64,000 bases of DNA from Gibbula magus (taxonomy: Eukaryota > Mollusca > Gastropoda > Trochida > Trochidae): assembly GCA_936450465.1 (NCBI GenBank), contig OW388291.1, positions 39,086,873 to 39,150,872 of the forward strand, read 5' to 3'. Below the pieces are notes generated by a model. The model searched no databases, had not been told where the DNA came from, and was given only the letters and a program-made list of their open reading frames with translations. Below are positions 24,036 through 36,375 of this stretch, piece after piece; position 1 is the stretch's first letter, and the number at the start of each line of letters is the position of its first letter. Position numbers and translations under genes: made by a program.

Positions 24036-24160
24036 GTGTTCTAAACATGGCGCTTTTGGTAAAAATATTCCTTTAAACATTGTATTCCAAACACGATGCA
24101 CTTGGTATAGATGATTATTGTCAAACATTCAAAAGATGATGCTCTTGATATAAAGGACTA
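24036..24160. repeat. Right-hand remnant of the 54-bp minisatellite
   Basis: TTCTAAACATGGCGCTTTTG, TATTCCTTTAAACATTGTAT and GATGATGCTCTTGATATAAA are diverged pieces of the 54-bp unit at 19,895-20,604. This shows that the element at 20,608-24,032 landed inside a formerly continuous array. Confidence 0.75.
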
Positions 24161-26661
24161 TTTTTATGTGTATGCTTTATAGCATACCGCTCCTCATATA
24201 TACATGTAGATCATTTCAATATGCCGATCTGCTACAGGAGGTTCTCTGTTCCTTGGTATTTACTACTTAAAAGCCCTTATCTTCAGATAGGTTAATATTT
24301 TGATAAACTCTCTTGCAGTTTAATAACACCTGTCTTTCATAAGGTATAAGAGGTACACAGAGCACCTGCTTAACATTTAACTTTGAACGATATCTGCAGA
24401 GTGCCATAACATAACTCTTTATATAGGCTCTGCCAACACGCATTCAGAAGAGTAATATTCATTGTGTCTGTGTTAGAATTATATGAAAAATTTTAGTATA
24501 TACATGTCCACACTTACAATAGAAAAGATATGATATATATCACATGTATCTGTTCGACATTTAACTCGAGTATCAGCTAAGCTTTATTAACGTAGACAGA
24601 TTTCTTGATGTATATTCAGGTCAGAATGTACTATTACGCGAATGACATACACATTCATTTCTCCTTCAAAACGATTCGCATGAATGGAGTGCATATTAAC
24701 AGGTTATATCTGCTAGTTCACCCTATTTTTCGTTTTACTAGTTGCGATATCAGTCATGTCATATGTCATCGATGTTTCTTCATGAATGGTGAGTCATTGT
24801 TTGAAGTGTTAAGTGATTCGTACATGCTATAGTGTCATACATGACTATCATATGTCATTTAACACCTCATGTACACTGTAGATGACTCGCTGCATGTATA
24901 TTTCTACATTTAACATCACGCGATGTCAGTCAAATATGTTGGTAAAACTATTGAAACCATTCTAGTAAAGGGTCTTTTAATGAAAATATTGCGTGATTAT
25001 AAAATTATCGAAACACATCAAGCATAAATAGATACCTTCATACAATTACAATACAGTGAAAATCTTTCAGACAGTTTACCAGCTGTGAATGATAACAATG
25101 GATGTAGTGAACTATTATGAAAAGGATGTACAAACCTTAAGCGTATGGCATTAAACAGATATCTTCAAACATTTACCATCTGTAAAATACTTTACCTGGA
25201 AATGATACCAGATAATTGAAGTCTATAAAAAGAATGTTTGTATATACATGCACAGTATATTTCATTCAACATTTCCCCTTCTGTCTGTTCTCTTCTGTCC
25301 ATCTTGTTTAACGAATGTAAATAATGTTCATGAAACTGCTAAAGAGTAAAACACGTACCAATCCCATTTCTCCTGAATAATATATGTTTAAAACTAAATA
25401 CGGCCTGTTTGCAATATACTCCAACTATTTTAAAACATACATACACAAATGACATTAAAAAGTTCTAATCTGACACTGAAAGTCGGTTTGATATTACGCG
25501 TCACGATAACAGGTGAATGAAGTAATAGCAACCTGGATACATTGTGTATACGTGTACTTCCGAAAGTCGTTTTGCCCAGAGAACATGTCCTAATCATAAC
25601 TGTAGCTTATATTAGTATAAACATTAACGTACTTTCGTGCGTTATGCTGTCCTCATGATACGGAATATCCAGCAAGAAAGCAGCAGCTCCCATCATTGGC
25701 CGGTATAATATCCCGGATGATGGGCGAATGCTTCACACAATGAGCCTTTTTTTCACAACTGAATTTCAAATTTATCTTATCTGATGTGACGTCCAAACTT
25801 CATCTTGAGATTATGAATTACTGATAATTCTAATATTTTGTCTTCTTATAAATGTGAATAATTTTCCTAAGATGTACGTGCCCACATGTATCTGCGGGCT
25901 TACAAAATCTGATATCTATAAAATCATAAATCTTACAGCAGAAAATCGATTCGGTAGCTGGATATCAATATATTAAAGATAGAGTGATGGGAGCCGACGG
26001 TGATGGAAGAAAGCCATGGGAACTGTTTACATTAAATTAGACAAATTAGACGAGTCTTCTTATATATGGCAAAGGCCATGTACAAATTACGCTTTGGCGT
26101 GCCCCGATGTCAAATTACATGAGCTATGTTACATATGTCATAAGCTAGGTAGAAATTATAGTGTTGGTAAGAAGCGGAAGAATCGATAGATATGTGGATG
26201 CTGGTGTTAGAGGTGGCGGTGTAGGAGAGGGATACACCAAGTGTCTGCTCTAAAGAAAATGACCTTACTCTAGCCGTTTGGTAATAGGCCTTAGTACTTT
26301 CAGAGATGTAAAGTATCAATCACATTTCTGAGTTGGCTCAGTAATTGACTTACGGGAACGTGAAGCAAATTGTGAATTATTATGGAACTAATCATTTTAA
26401 GGAGCGCTATCTTGAGAGCACAGAAATGATATTTTATGTACTTTGCAAAACGGAATGTAATCAGATATATTCAGATGTACACAAATGATAGTTTAAACCG
26501 GATAAACTTAGGTTATTCTACAAGATGTTTTACTTAGATTTATGCTAAACCATTCTTTATTGAAAATGCCAAGGTAAAATAAAGATAAAAGTGTAAATAC
26601 TTTAGCTATAATGATAAGGATATACTTTATCAGAAACATAAGATAATTGTGATGAATGGAT
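24161..26661. other. No gene recognised
   Basis: About 2.5 kb of AT-rich sequence. A 75-codon frame at 24,605-24,832 and a 69-codon one at 26,110-26,319 show no domain, bias or splice support. Confidence 0.45.
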
Positions 26662-26975
26662 ATTTAAGGCATATCAAGTTAACAATGGCATTGTTCGATA
26701 TTGTTTTGTTTTTACTTATTAATACATCGTATCCATGCTTGTATATTGTGAATCCAGTTGAACTATAATTTAGTAACTTAACTACCGGGAAAAAAACTAT
26801 ACCACCAACAGAATACTTAAGGCATATCAAGTTAACAATGGCATTGTTCGATATTGTTTTGTTTTTACTCATTAATACATCGTCTCCATGCTTGTATATT
26901 GTGAATCCAGTTGAACCGTAATTTAGTAACTTCACTACCAGGAACAGAAACTATACCACCAAAAGAATATTTTTA
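26662..26975. repeat. 153-bp tandem dimer
   Basis: Two head-to-tail copies start at 26,668 and 26,821 (GGCATATCAAGTTAACAATG), period 153 bp, with few mismatches. They look like a recent local duplication. The 101-codon minus frame at 26,630-26,935 is open only because the same sequence is repeated with a period divisible by three. Confidence 0.85.
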
Positions 26976-27687
26976 AGTAAGATTTTCATTAGTGAAAAGG
27001 CAAGATACACGTAAACTTAATTTTCACTTAAATGCGCAACAGCGATTTCAACATAAAAAGATTGAGCGGTTGTGAGAACATATTAAACTGTAAAAAAGTA
27101 AATTTGCTGCAGTAATTTTAAGAGCTTTATCCAATTTGGACAACCAAACTAACGTGATTGATTATGTAGTGTGACAATAAATCAGAACAAATCATTACAG
27201 TAATTATTCAGCTACACATTTCTCAACGATCATAAAATTGACAGAACATAAACCAAAACCCCATTATTTTTCAGTAGACCTGATTAGAGGATAAGATGCA
27301 AATACTTCCGTTAAAAAGTAGCACACGTATTGACGTCGAATGGATCTTGCATTACGAATTCATTTACTTCAAAAGACATTGCTTTAAGACAAGGGCGTTA
27401 AACATATGTACAGCAGATTAGAGGGTTGACATGTGCATTTATAAAACCTATGAGAATACAGACAAATCTAAAGAGTCAACAGAAAATGACAGATTACGAC
27501 AGAAATCGTGCAACTTAATTAGACATACAATGAGTTTTGTTTACCTCCAATAAGAGAGTATTGTCATTTTATGAATTCATTGTAACTACTAAAAAAACTT
27601 GGACTACATAGCTAATTATACAAGTATATAGAGTTGATTATCTGTTCCTGTACAATATCAAACATATTGTAGATAACGATGCCTTAA

Positions 27688-28090
27688 AGACGCTGTAGCA
27701 CGTTTTTTAAAATACCCACTCCAAACGGTGCGACGTATAAGTCACAATTTTGTGGAACACTTCAGTGTGAGAGGTAGATTTTTTTTTTTTTATCTCATTC
27801 GAGTTTGAGAGTTCAGACAGCAAGGTGGTTGACCATTCCATCCATTTACATGTGTACCATATTCAAAAGTGTTAACAGTATGGCTACATGTACATCAGTC
27901 AGATCACTTGAACTACCTTCGAGCGGCCATTTTAATGTGAACTTTAAAATGGTAGCTCGAAGTGAAATGGACTCACGTGGTTTGACTGAACCATGTACAT
28001 TCGTATAAGAGCTCTTTAAATTGAATCAGTTTTATTATTGAGCCATTGGTAACACTTATTTTCAGGAGGTACGGCGTGTTACAACTTCAT
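27688..28090. mobile_element. TTAA-family element, partial
   Basis: The left end follows TTAA (27,684-27,687) and reads AGACGCTGTAGCACGTTTTT, homologous to the 7,862 terminus. Internal blocks (GTTGACCATTCCATC and TTCGAGCGGCCATTTTAATG) match 6,719-7,246. The right end decays near 28,090 without a clean terminus. A T-run lies at 27,780-27,792. The 27,805-28,008 frame lies within it and is not coding. Confidence 0.6.
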
Positions 28091-29798
28091 GTATCTTACG
28101 TTATAAATGCTTCCAAGTTCGTAACGCCCATAACACTACGGTAGAGCCCCATCGTCCTCCCCTCCCCACCAATAACCATTTCTAAAAATGATAAAGATTG
28201 TACAAATCCAGGATAATTTAGTTAATGTACCAATAACATAATCATGGCACTAGAATGTGATCTCATCAAATTGACTATCCTATCAAAGCACGACCAAACG
28301 TACTTAGATCCTTTTTATGTACTCATTTCCCATCCTTCAGCATGGTTTGTTGTCAGAAATAAAAAAAAATACCTAACATTACAAACATAGTTAGGTTTCC
28401 TTATGGAATAATTGAGTCTATTTATCTGCCGAAAATATAGATGATAAATGTCAATAAATAACTACTCCGAACTAAACGTTGACTACCAGCTATACCTCCA
28501 TCATTAAGTATACATAATTCTGTGATTGTGATGTTTAATTGCATACACATTCTGTTATTTTCTCATTTGAATTCGTGTATCCAGTTAACCAATCCCAATG
28601 TTCGATGAACAATGAATAAAACATCATTACAGATACTAAACGTGACGTCATTTTTTGCAACATTTGTCTTTATTGGTAGATCTGATAAAGTCATTCTTTA
28701 TAGGACATGCACTAATTATGTATGATTCGGACCCCGATTAGTCACCACGCATGCATAGCTTTAAAATGAAATAGAATGTTCTGTTGCAGTCATATACATG
28801 TCTGCCACTTCGATTCAGTATACAGTAACAATATAAAGGTCTAAAGTCGTTATTAAGCGCCAATAAATCAAACGCAACTTTGGAAACATAGCTATAGCAG
28901 ATACATGTAGATGGGTATGGAGTCAGGAACTTTCTATACAGAGTATCGCTGGTAGAATGTAAATTTTGGCTTGTACACTTTCTAAGACATTTGGTCGATT
29001 TTCAATCAAAAGAAGTAAATGTTATATATTTGGTATTTTGAATGAATATGCAAGGGCAGTTAAATGACTTGAACTTTAAGCAGCAAATATGTTATATTGG
29101 TACTCATCAACGCCAAATACAACTTGATGTAAAACACTCGATGTCACTTTAAGCTGTTGATGTTAAGACAACGTGAACTAACGGTTTGGAACTTGTCCAA
29201 GCTTGCTAATACACGTTGCGTTTCTTAATAGCTTTGTCTCAGACTTTCCTATAGTGTTTCCTGCAGTTACTGTCTTTTTATTTTGTGGTTTTGTATCATT
29301 TTTATCGGGTTCTACATATGTCTAATCTTTCAGCATTTTATAATTATTTATGTATGTTATTTATACTGCTACCACATTAGGTAATCGTTATTCCGTTGAA
29401 TAATATCACATCTCTGCTTCTTCTCTCACATCAGTAAACTTGTCAAACATTTGACAGGTGACTGCGCAGTTACGCAATTAGCAACTTTCATTGTTATGCT
29501 ATTCCGTCATTACATTGACATTAGCAATCCTGCTTGTCATTAGTTGGGCATTGCTAGCACCGTTTTTTTCATATAACATTTTCTTTGAATAAAACAGTTA
29601 TTATATACTATTTTAAGTATCACATATATTTCACATTCAGATAGTTACCAAGCATGATGTTTATCAACCATGGCATGCTATCCATATATGGACATGGCGA
29701 CACAAGTTCTGTCATTATTTGAACATGCCAAAGCCAACGTTTCTTAATCTTGTATTTTCAGATAAATAACAATGTATTATATTGTACTATGTTACATG

Positions 29799-29803
<5 letters not shown>
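28091..29803. other. No gene recognised; one CRE-type octamer
   Basis: Featureless except for a palindromic TGACGTCA at 28,643-28,650, a perfect CRE match but a single site with no gene nearby. Confidence 0.4.

Positions 29804-29858
<55 letters not shown>
29804..29858. repeat. (TA)n microsatellite, 55 bp
   Basis: Uninterrupted TA dinucleotides. The Tyr-Ile frame spanning it (29,750-29,968) is an artefact. Confidence 0.95.
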
Positions 29859-29860
<2 letters not shown>

Positions 29861-30934
29861 TGTCACGTGTTTGAAGGAAATCTCTCGTATCAAGACGGTT
29901 ATATTGATGTTTATTACATATTTAATCTGGCATTATACAAACATTGGCACCATCCGTTTTCATCATGAAACAACTTTTGCTTTCTCTTTGATCAACTTAT
30001 ATCTAGGATGATGCAATCCGAGTCATACCAGTAAAGACATTTCCCATTATTTTTTGGTAAATAAAATCACGGTACCTTCCACTTCCAACACATATAACAC
30101 CTCGTGTAATACAAGGCCTCAATCTACAGAATGGGTAACGCGTTGGACATTATTAAATAAACATAGCCCACTCTGGTGATTGAGAATAAGACGGGTCAAA
30201 CACATTATTCTTCTTATAGACACATCCAACCCTGATGATTGATTACAGAAAGCACGTCCCACACCATCTCGTGGACACGTACAGTCTCTACCAGAATATT
30301 GGTCAGCACGGAGGAGCATTGATATTCTGCTCGTATCAGCATACGTATAAGGTTCGCTGACCGAACGTACAGATTGCCAGGTTTAGACTATGGACTTGTG
30401 ACTGATTGACAAACAGTTAACCTGATTGAGAAAGTAATTTCATGTCATGTGTGCTACAAAAATAATAACAAAAAGGAAAATGTGTAGAGACATTTAATTG
30501 ATTTAAACAAACAGTGTTTCTAATTATAAGAGGCTTGTAAAGCACTTATATATATTATGTATATTTTCATATTTATATTAATGTTATCCAGCCTAGTTTC
30601 ATATGATTCAAGTAAATGGACATGGCAGTGCATTCTATGATGTTCCCTTCAGATCTTAAAATAAATGCCTCTTTAAAATTATGAATTATCCATATAATAA
30701 TCATAGATTTAAGGTACCGGAACAATGCCATTGATTCCGGGTAGAAAAAAGTCAGACTATCGTTTACTCTCCCTTGAAAACGAAGGAATCATTCCCCTTT
30801 GACAAATTCCGACCAGTCTTACAAAATTCCAAGAAAAACAAGGAATGATTATTTCTAGAACCTCATCATATAACCCCCATGAAGACAAAGAAATTATCCT
30901 CACTCGAGTCCCTCTCAGACCAATCCCCAATCAG
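29859..30934. other. No gene recognised
   Basis: A minus-strand frame at 30,119-30,319 is slightly richer in G+C (Cys-rich 66 codons) but has no recognised domain or flanking splice signals strong enough to call. Confidence 0.4.
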
Positions 30935-31215
30935 CGTGTGATTGCTACTAATCAATCGCCGGGTGTTATGTGTTGATTTCGCCCGAGGAACCGCACGACG
31001 TGAGACGATTCTCATGGCTCCAATACAGCCACATTGTCTCCTATATTCGTGTTATCTCAGTACCGCATGCATCACTGTAAATGTGATTCAATAACTTCCA
31101 TGAGTGGGAAACCAATTCAGAAAATCGTGTGATTGCTGCAAACCAACTGTCACATGTTATGCATTGATTTTGCCAGAGGCAACACGTTGTGAGACGAGTG
31201 TCACAACTCCATGGC
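30935..31215. repeat. 191-bp-period diverged tandem duplication
   Basis: CGTGTGATTGCT starts at 30,935 and again at 31,126. Both are followed by a similar 75-85 bp stretch containing GTTATG(T/C)(G/A)TTGATTT and GTGAGACGA. Identity is roughly 75-80 percent by eye. Confidence 0.6.
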
Positions 31216-32399
31216 CAATGTAATCTTATTGTTTTAAGTGTCTCAATGTGAATTCAATACCTTTACTTCAATTGGAACATTTTTTCTCAGTCGAAGACGG
31301 TTCGTGGGATTCAACAACGTATATCAGTGTGATTTTCACAGAACTACTTCCTTGTATTCGAACATTTTTAACTCAATGAAGAATCACAAGTCTTACTGTA
31401 GACACAAGTGCTGAAATACAGAACTGTTGTTATAACTGTATGCCATCATACTCTGGATATGTATAATGGGTCGGGGGCCGTTTACCTGAATAAAGCATAT
31501 ATATATTTCAAATGTTACATTTTCTATTCTTATGTTCATGTTGTCATTTATTTTTATTCAACCGCCTCAAACTATTTAGTGTTTCAACTGCTCACGGATG
31601 TGCTATCATTAGTAACCTGGCTTCCGAAAACTTGCTGTTTGGTTTGTTCCTATCCTTTTGAATGATTATGCACACTGTGTATCGATAGAGTGACACGTTT
31701 AACATGAACGAACTCTGAAATTAACATGTTGGTAATGACAGATAGGTTCGTTACTTTTGTTTACTTTAGAAAGACCAGTTCATTAATATGATTTATACTT
31801 ACATTAAATTTTTTTCCCAAAAAAACTTGTTCGTAAATGTAAAAATCTAATGGATAACTCACTTTGTGGACTTGTAAATATCATTGATAAGATTGTATAG
31901 AGATTGTAAATTAGGTAAACACGTTATTCAGGTCATCTGAGATATCCCAAAACATATCATCATGATGAATATTTAATATTGATATGGCTTTTGGTAATGG
32001 AAAACAGTTTACATACCGTTTTAAATAACATGTGATAATAAACTATGAAATAAAAGGCCATGGTATTCACAGCATGAGTGTGTTTGGCTCTTCCGCATAT
32101 CGACCTTTCATCGCTTAAACTTGCAATTGCCAATCATTACACATTATCGACGTCAGGGTGATAAAGCGCCAATGGAATCATTAAAGCGAAATGAGATGTT
32201 TATGGCAAACTTTTGTGTGACATCTGCTCCTGTGGAATACAAAGGTGTGAAGTAATTAATCAAACCTGAAAATTCAGGTCATTTATGGCCGATTTTTGTT
32301 CTGTCTCTTGTCGTTTTAGACGTTTAAACGTTGTATTTCAAAACAGTCTATTCTAATTTCTTTTCCGCTTTAATACCAAATACCTTTAAACGTCATGAT
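31216..32399. other. No gene recognised
   Basis: An 85-codon plus frame (31,408-31,665) is hydrophobic but without domain or bias evidence. Confidence 0.4.
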
Positions 32400-32822
32400 C
32401 TAGAGAATGAATTCTACACTACTGTCCGAATCCATAGTAAAATCATCAAAAGAGGTTCCTTTAAATAAGAACCAAACCTCTTTGTGGGCGTCAATGAGAC
32501 GAAGGTTGTGTGGTACAAAGTCATATAATACAGAGATACCACAAATTTGGGCCTGTCCTATCGTCTCACAATCAAGTAACCAGTCACTTGAAGCATACCA
32601 ATATTGACATATCAGATTGCTACTGTATAACCTGACCCCTACAGGTCTCCCGGTCACCAAGCAATGAATGTTGGGTTGGTTAACAATCAATAATCTCCAA
32701 TGGTCACAGTTGGCAAATGGTGATAGATGGCGCATTCGATCAATTGGAACCATCGCCTCTCCGTTTTGTCTAATCGGTTGGAAAAGTTTATGCATAATTA
32801 GGTTATGTAATTTCTTGTACAT
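32400..32822 (-). CDS. Orphan ORF, 140 residues, function unknown
   Basis: This is the longest open frame in the window, from ATG at 32,822 (a TAA lies six codons upstream in frame) to TAG at 32,400. An uninterrupted 140-codon frame is unlikely by chance at this AT content. The protein has a basic N-terminus (residues 1-35), then an aromatic- and cysteine-rich core with HWRLLIVN (about 42-49), VTGRPVGVRLYSSNLICQYW (about 57-76), GISVLYDFVPHNLRLID (about 97-113) and VWFLFKG (118-124). It ends in an acidic tail (FDDFTMDSDSSVEF). There is no signal peptide or transmembrane helix. It looks like a compact globular domain, but I do not recognise the family. It may be an intronless gene, a terminal exon or a captured transposon ORF; if the globin intron extends this far it is nested antisense within it. 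Confidence 0.5.
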   Translation of the reverse strand: MYKKLHNLIMHKLFQPIRQNGEAMVPIDRMRHLSPFANCDHWRLLIVNQPNIHCLVTGRPVGVRLYSSNLICQYWYASSDWLLDCETIGQAQICGISVLYDFVPHNLRLIDAHKEVWFLFKGTSFDDFTMDSDSSVEFIL

Positions 32823-35800
32823 CAAACCAAGTTGAAATTATTGCAATATCAAATTATTGAATTTTACTTTTGGAGGGAAATTTCGAACAATTTTCATCGG
32901 ATGTAGTTCAACCTTGCTTTGATGATTATTAGGTCAAGTTATTCTTTGATCATGTTTGTGTTCATGCACAATATTATTCTTTTTATGAAACATGTAACAT
33001 AATCATCAAATTATCTTTGCAATATTTATCGGACCGGGAACAATACATGTGTGATCTTAAACAACATTAACAAAGTGTATTTCTCTAATTGTAAGCATTT
33101 TGCAAATTTGTGATTTTTAAATATTTAAATGTTAACCGTTTGGATATATTGTGTGTTTCATGTTCATCTTTCTGATTGTGAGGTACTTTCAGGTAAGATA
33201 TAATGTATAGGCTATGTAATATGTGAACTAAGCAGAACATCTGTTCAAGTTACTTGATGATCCCCGGGCCTGGTTGAAGTAAGATTAATAATTTACATAT
33301 ACTTATTGACATTTATACTTGTATGCTTTTACCTAACCGAAGTGCATTTGTACTGCAATTTCTATAACCCATGTTATTGTCTTGGTAAAACGTGTCTATA
33401 GGAAATTCCATCAGAAGTAAATAACTAAACCAATTTAAACTATTGAAGATAAATCTACCACACTGGGTGGCAACAGGCTCTTATACCTCATACTCATACT
33501 TGTACCTACGGTGTTGATGAACCTGTGAAAACTCAAAAACTGAAATGTGGTGGGCGTATTTGATTGTGTATGCTTTTCCAGTATCTACTCGCAGGCTACG
33601 TGTTGCCTCAATATGAAAACATGCATGTTTTTCTCGCTGAACTGTGTTATAAAACGTTTGAAATCGTACACATCCAGGTCGTTATACACATTAACCTACG
33701 TCAACCTGTATGTATGGTTTATTTCAGCTAAAACTCCTCACTGATTCTTCACAAAAACACCACCAAACTTTCAACAAGCTAAACATGAAGCACATGTAGA
33801 CAGGACTTCCAGTTACTCTACACGCTATATATACACTCTCCTTCGCCGACACTCGTTCACAGGGCATTAGATCAAATTTGTAACCTGCGAGTTAGTTGCT
33901 TTGGTAACAATCTAGTTGGTTGCACAGAGATGTCAAAGTTTAATGGATTGTCAACTTCTTTATCTTAAATTGCGACGTTCATTGTGGATCCTTATTCAAA
34001 CAAAATGCTCATATAACGAGATAATAACGAGATATCGGGAGAGCGTCGTAATGCGTAGAAAGGAGCTACATCCGAACATCGAAGATGATCATCCATAGAA
34101 CGATATAATCGCCATCGCTATCTACTAGTGTATTGATATGGTTTGGTTTTAAGGCTGTTATTAATACTGGACTATTTTGTTCTAGCAAGTATGCTAGTAT
34201 AATTGCGGGAAATGTCCTAGATTCTATTGAGTCTATGTCTTGCAATCAAACCTTCACTATGGCTGCATCTACTGTTGGTGACAGTGAATTCAAATGTTGC
34301 AATTAATGCAGTTAAACAGTCTACAATAGAAATAATGGCTACACCCTTTTAATTTTCATTTTCCACATAATCTAATATTGTATTGAACATCATTTCCATG
34401 CTTTATGTCATTGATACTTGTTTATCAAAATCTATACCTTAAGAAATATTCGAACATATACATGTAAGAAAAGAACAGCGAAACAGCGATGATTCTTTTC
34501 AAAAAATTTGTTTAAATGTTTTATTATGTTATACGGCCTTAAACTATACATGGATGTCGTAACTTGTCATATGTCGTTATGGGTGGAATTCAATAACGAT
34601 CATTGCTTGAGCTTTGTTTGTGTTATTACACTTCATGAACGTTACAAGTGTCTTCCCTATGAACAGGGAAAGAACTATCATCATTAGACCAGTGACTAGA
34701 CAAAACAAATGAAGCGTATGCTAACTATGACGTTGTTTTATATGACTATTTCCTGGTGCAAAACATAAATTTAAATAACAAGGAAAGAAATTAAAAAAAA
34801 ATTCACTGTAAATAAATATTCATTTGGTCTCGAACGATTACATATATCCATTGTTAGTGAATATATAGAACCAAAGCAACACACATACAGTGTATAGTTT
34901 CTCCGCAAACACTTTTGAAGGAGGTTTTGACTCATTCGATACCTTCCAGTTTATTTATCTTAAATATCTTTCTACACACAGTTCGAAGTTAATTGTGTTG
35001 TAATGAGGAAATATGCCTACTTCAGATTTAATTTGAAAAATAATAGACATTTTTACGTAAAAGAAAGACATAATTACATCACAAATATGGAAGACAAAAC
35101 GAGAATCAACCAAACACACACAGGTAGCTACTGACACTGCTCGACTGTCTTATACTGTAGACTGTACCCGAAGTATCTCTCTGTCATAATGATATGAACT
35201 AACCTTTGGAAGGTACAACTGAAGTGACAGTGATTTTAACGTGATGATTGATATCTCAGTTCATGTTTATTTAATGCAACGTAATGTAATGCCATATGAT
35301 CGTTTCGATTTGATCTATGATTTAAATTTATCATTTATTTGTATTATATATTTTTCATTCACCCGTAGAAGATATCGTTTAACAAATCTAAAATGCTAAA
35401 TTAATATAAATAACTATGTTCTAAAAGGACACGTCATTGTACGTGCTTAGATTCAGAAACAACTAAAGTAGTAAGTTCTCTGGAACATTCCCCTACGTTG
35501 TTAATTATCATGTATCAAAAGTAGTTCGATAATGTTTGGGTAGGGATTTGCAGGTGCATTTGTAAACGATTTTTAGTTGTTCCTTTCATTTCAATTAATT
35601 TTGATTCAATATTCGGATGCCAATATCCCTTTGACGATACATACGTTGATGTTTAGTTTATCAATAATGACACATGCTACACTATTAATAAAACAAGGGT
35701 TATTATCGACCTCATTTGTCCCCAGTAGCGATGTAACACATGTTTGAATACAATAATTACAACATTTTGTATCCAATTTGTTTTTATATTTTATCAGTTG

Positions 35801-36090
35801 TGGTTCTTACAAAACCAAAAAACTAAACATTATTTCTCACATTGAATGAAGCAATAACATTATAACAGATGGTAAATGCCTCATTGTATCCATGCTGCAA
35901 GTTCCCACAAATTGGTTATGACGTTTCAACACAAAAACATACATAGTGTCCTACCCAACATTTCAGGATAAAAATCAATAAATGTGTCATCTCTGGTAAA
36001 TACTTTTAAATGTCTACACTTATCTTTCTGGAAACCACATAGCTGCAGGTCGTACTTCAATCAAGTTTTAAAAATACCCGAAGCTTCCAA
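32823..36090. other. No gene recognised
   Basis: Over 3 kb of AT-rich DNA. Frames at 33,547-33,744, 33,916-34,098 and 34,955-35,137 lack any support. No exon continuing the 32.4-kb ORF could be identified upstream of it on the minus strand. Confidence 0.45.
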
Positions 36091-36375
36091 TTACGAGTAT
36101 ATAAGACTAATACTGTGAAGTACGAGTATATAAGACTAATACTGTGAAGTACGTGTATATAAGACTAACACTGTGAAGTACGAGTATATAAGACTAATAC
36201 TGTGAAGTACGAGTATTTGACTAATACTGTGAAGTACGAGTATATAAGACTAATACTGTGAAGTACGAGTATTTGACTAATACTGTGAAGTACGAGTATA
36301 TAAGACTTATACTGTGAAGTTCGTGTATATAAGACTAATACTGTGAAGTACGAGTATATAAGACTAATACTGTGA
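36091..36375. repeat. 29-bp minisatellite, about ten copies
   Basis: The unit AGTACGAGTATATAAGACTA plus ATACTGTGA (29 bp) is repeated about ten times. A shorter variant lacking part of TATAAGA (GTATTTGACTAA) alternates in the middle. The minus-strand frame at 36,165-36,389 is a translation of the repeat. Confidence 0.92.

Noticed and set aside
23454..24044. Two adjacent ORFs (104 and 88 codons) with similar sequence
   Set aside because: They are translations of the duplicated foldback units at the right end of the same transposon.
24605..24832. SLFEVLSD string as a possible globin exon 2 start
   Set aside because: No haem-pocket residues follow and the frame ends a few codons later. Splice phase does not fit.
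26630..26935. 101-codon ORF with an internal repeat
   Set aside because: It is open because a 153-bp unit (a multiple of three) is tandemly duplicated; no independent coding evidence.
29750..29968. Tyr-Ile repeat protein
   Set aside because: A (TA)n microsatellite read as codons. The same applies at 39,364-39,558.
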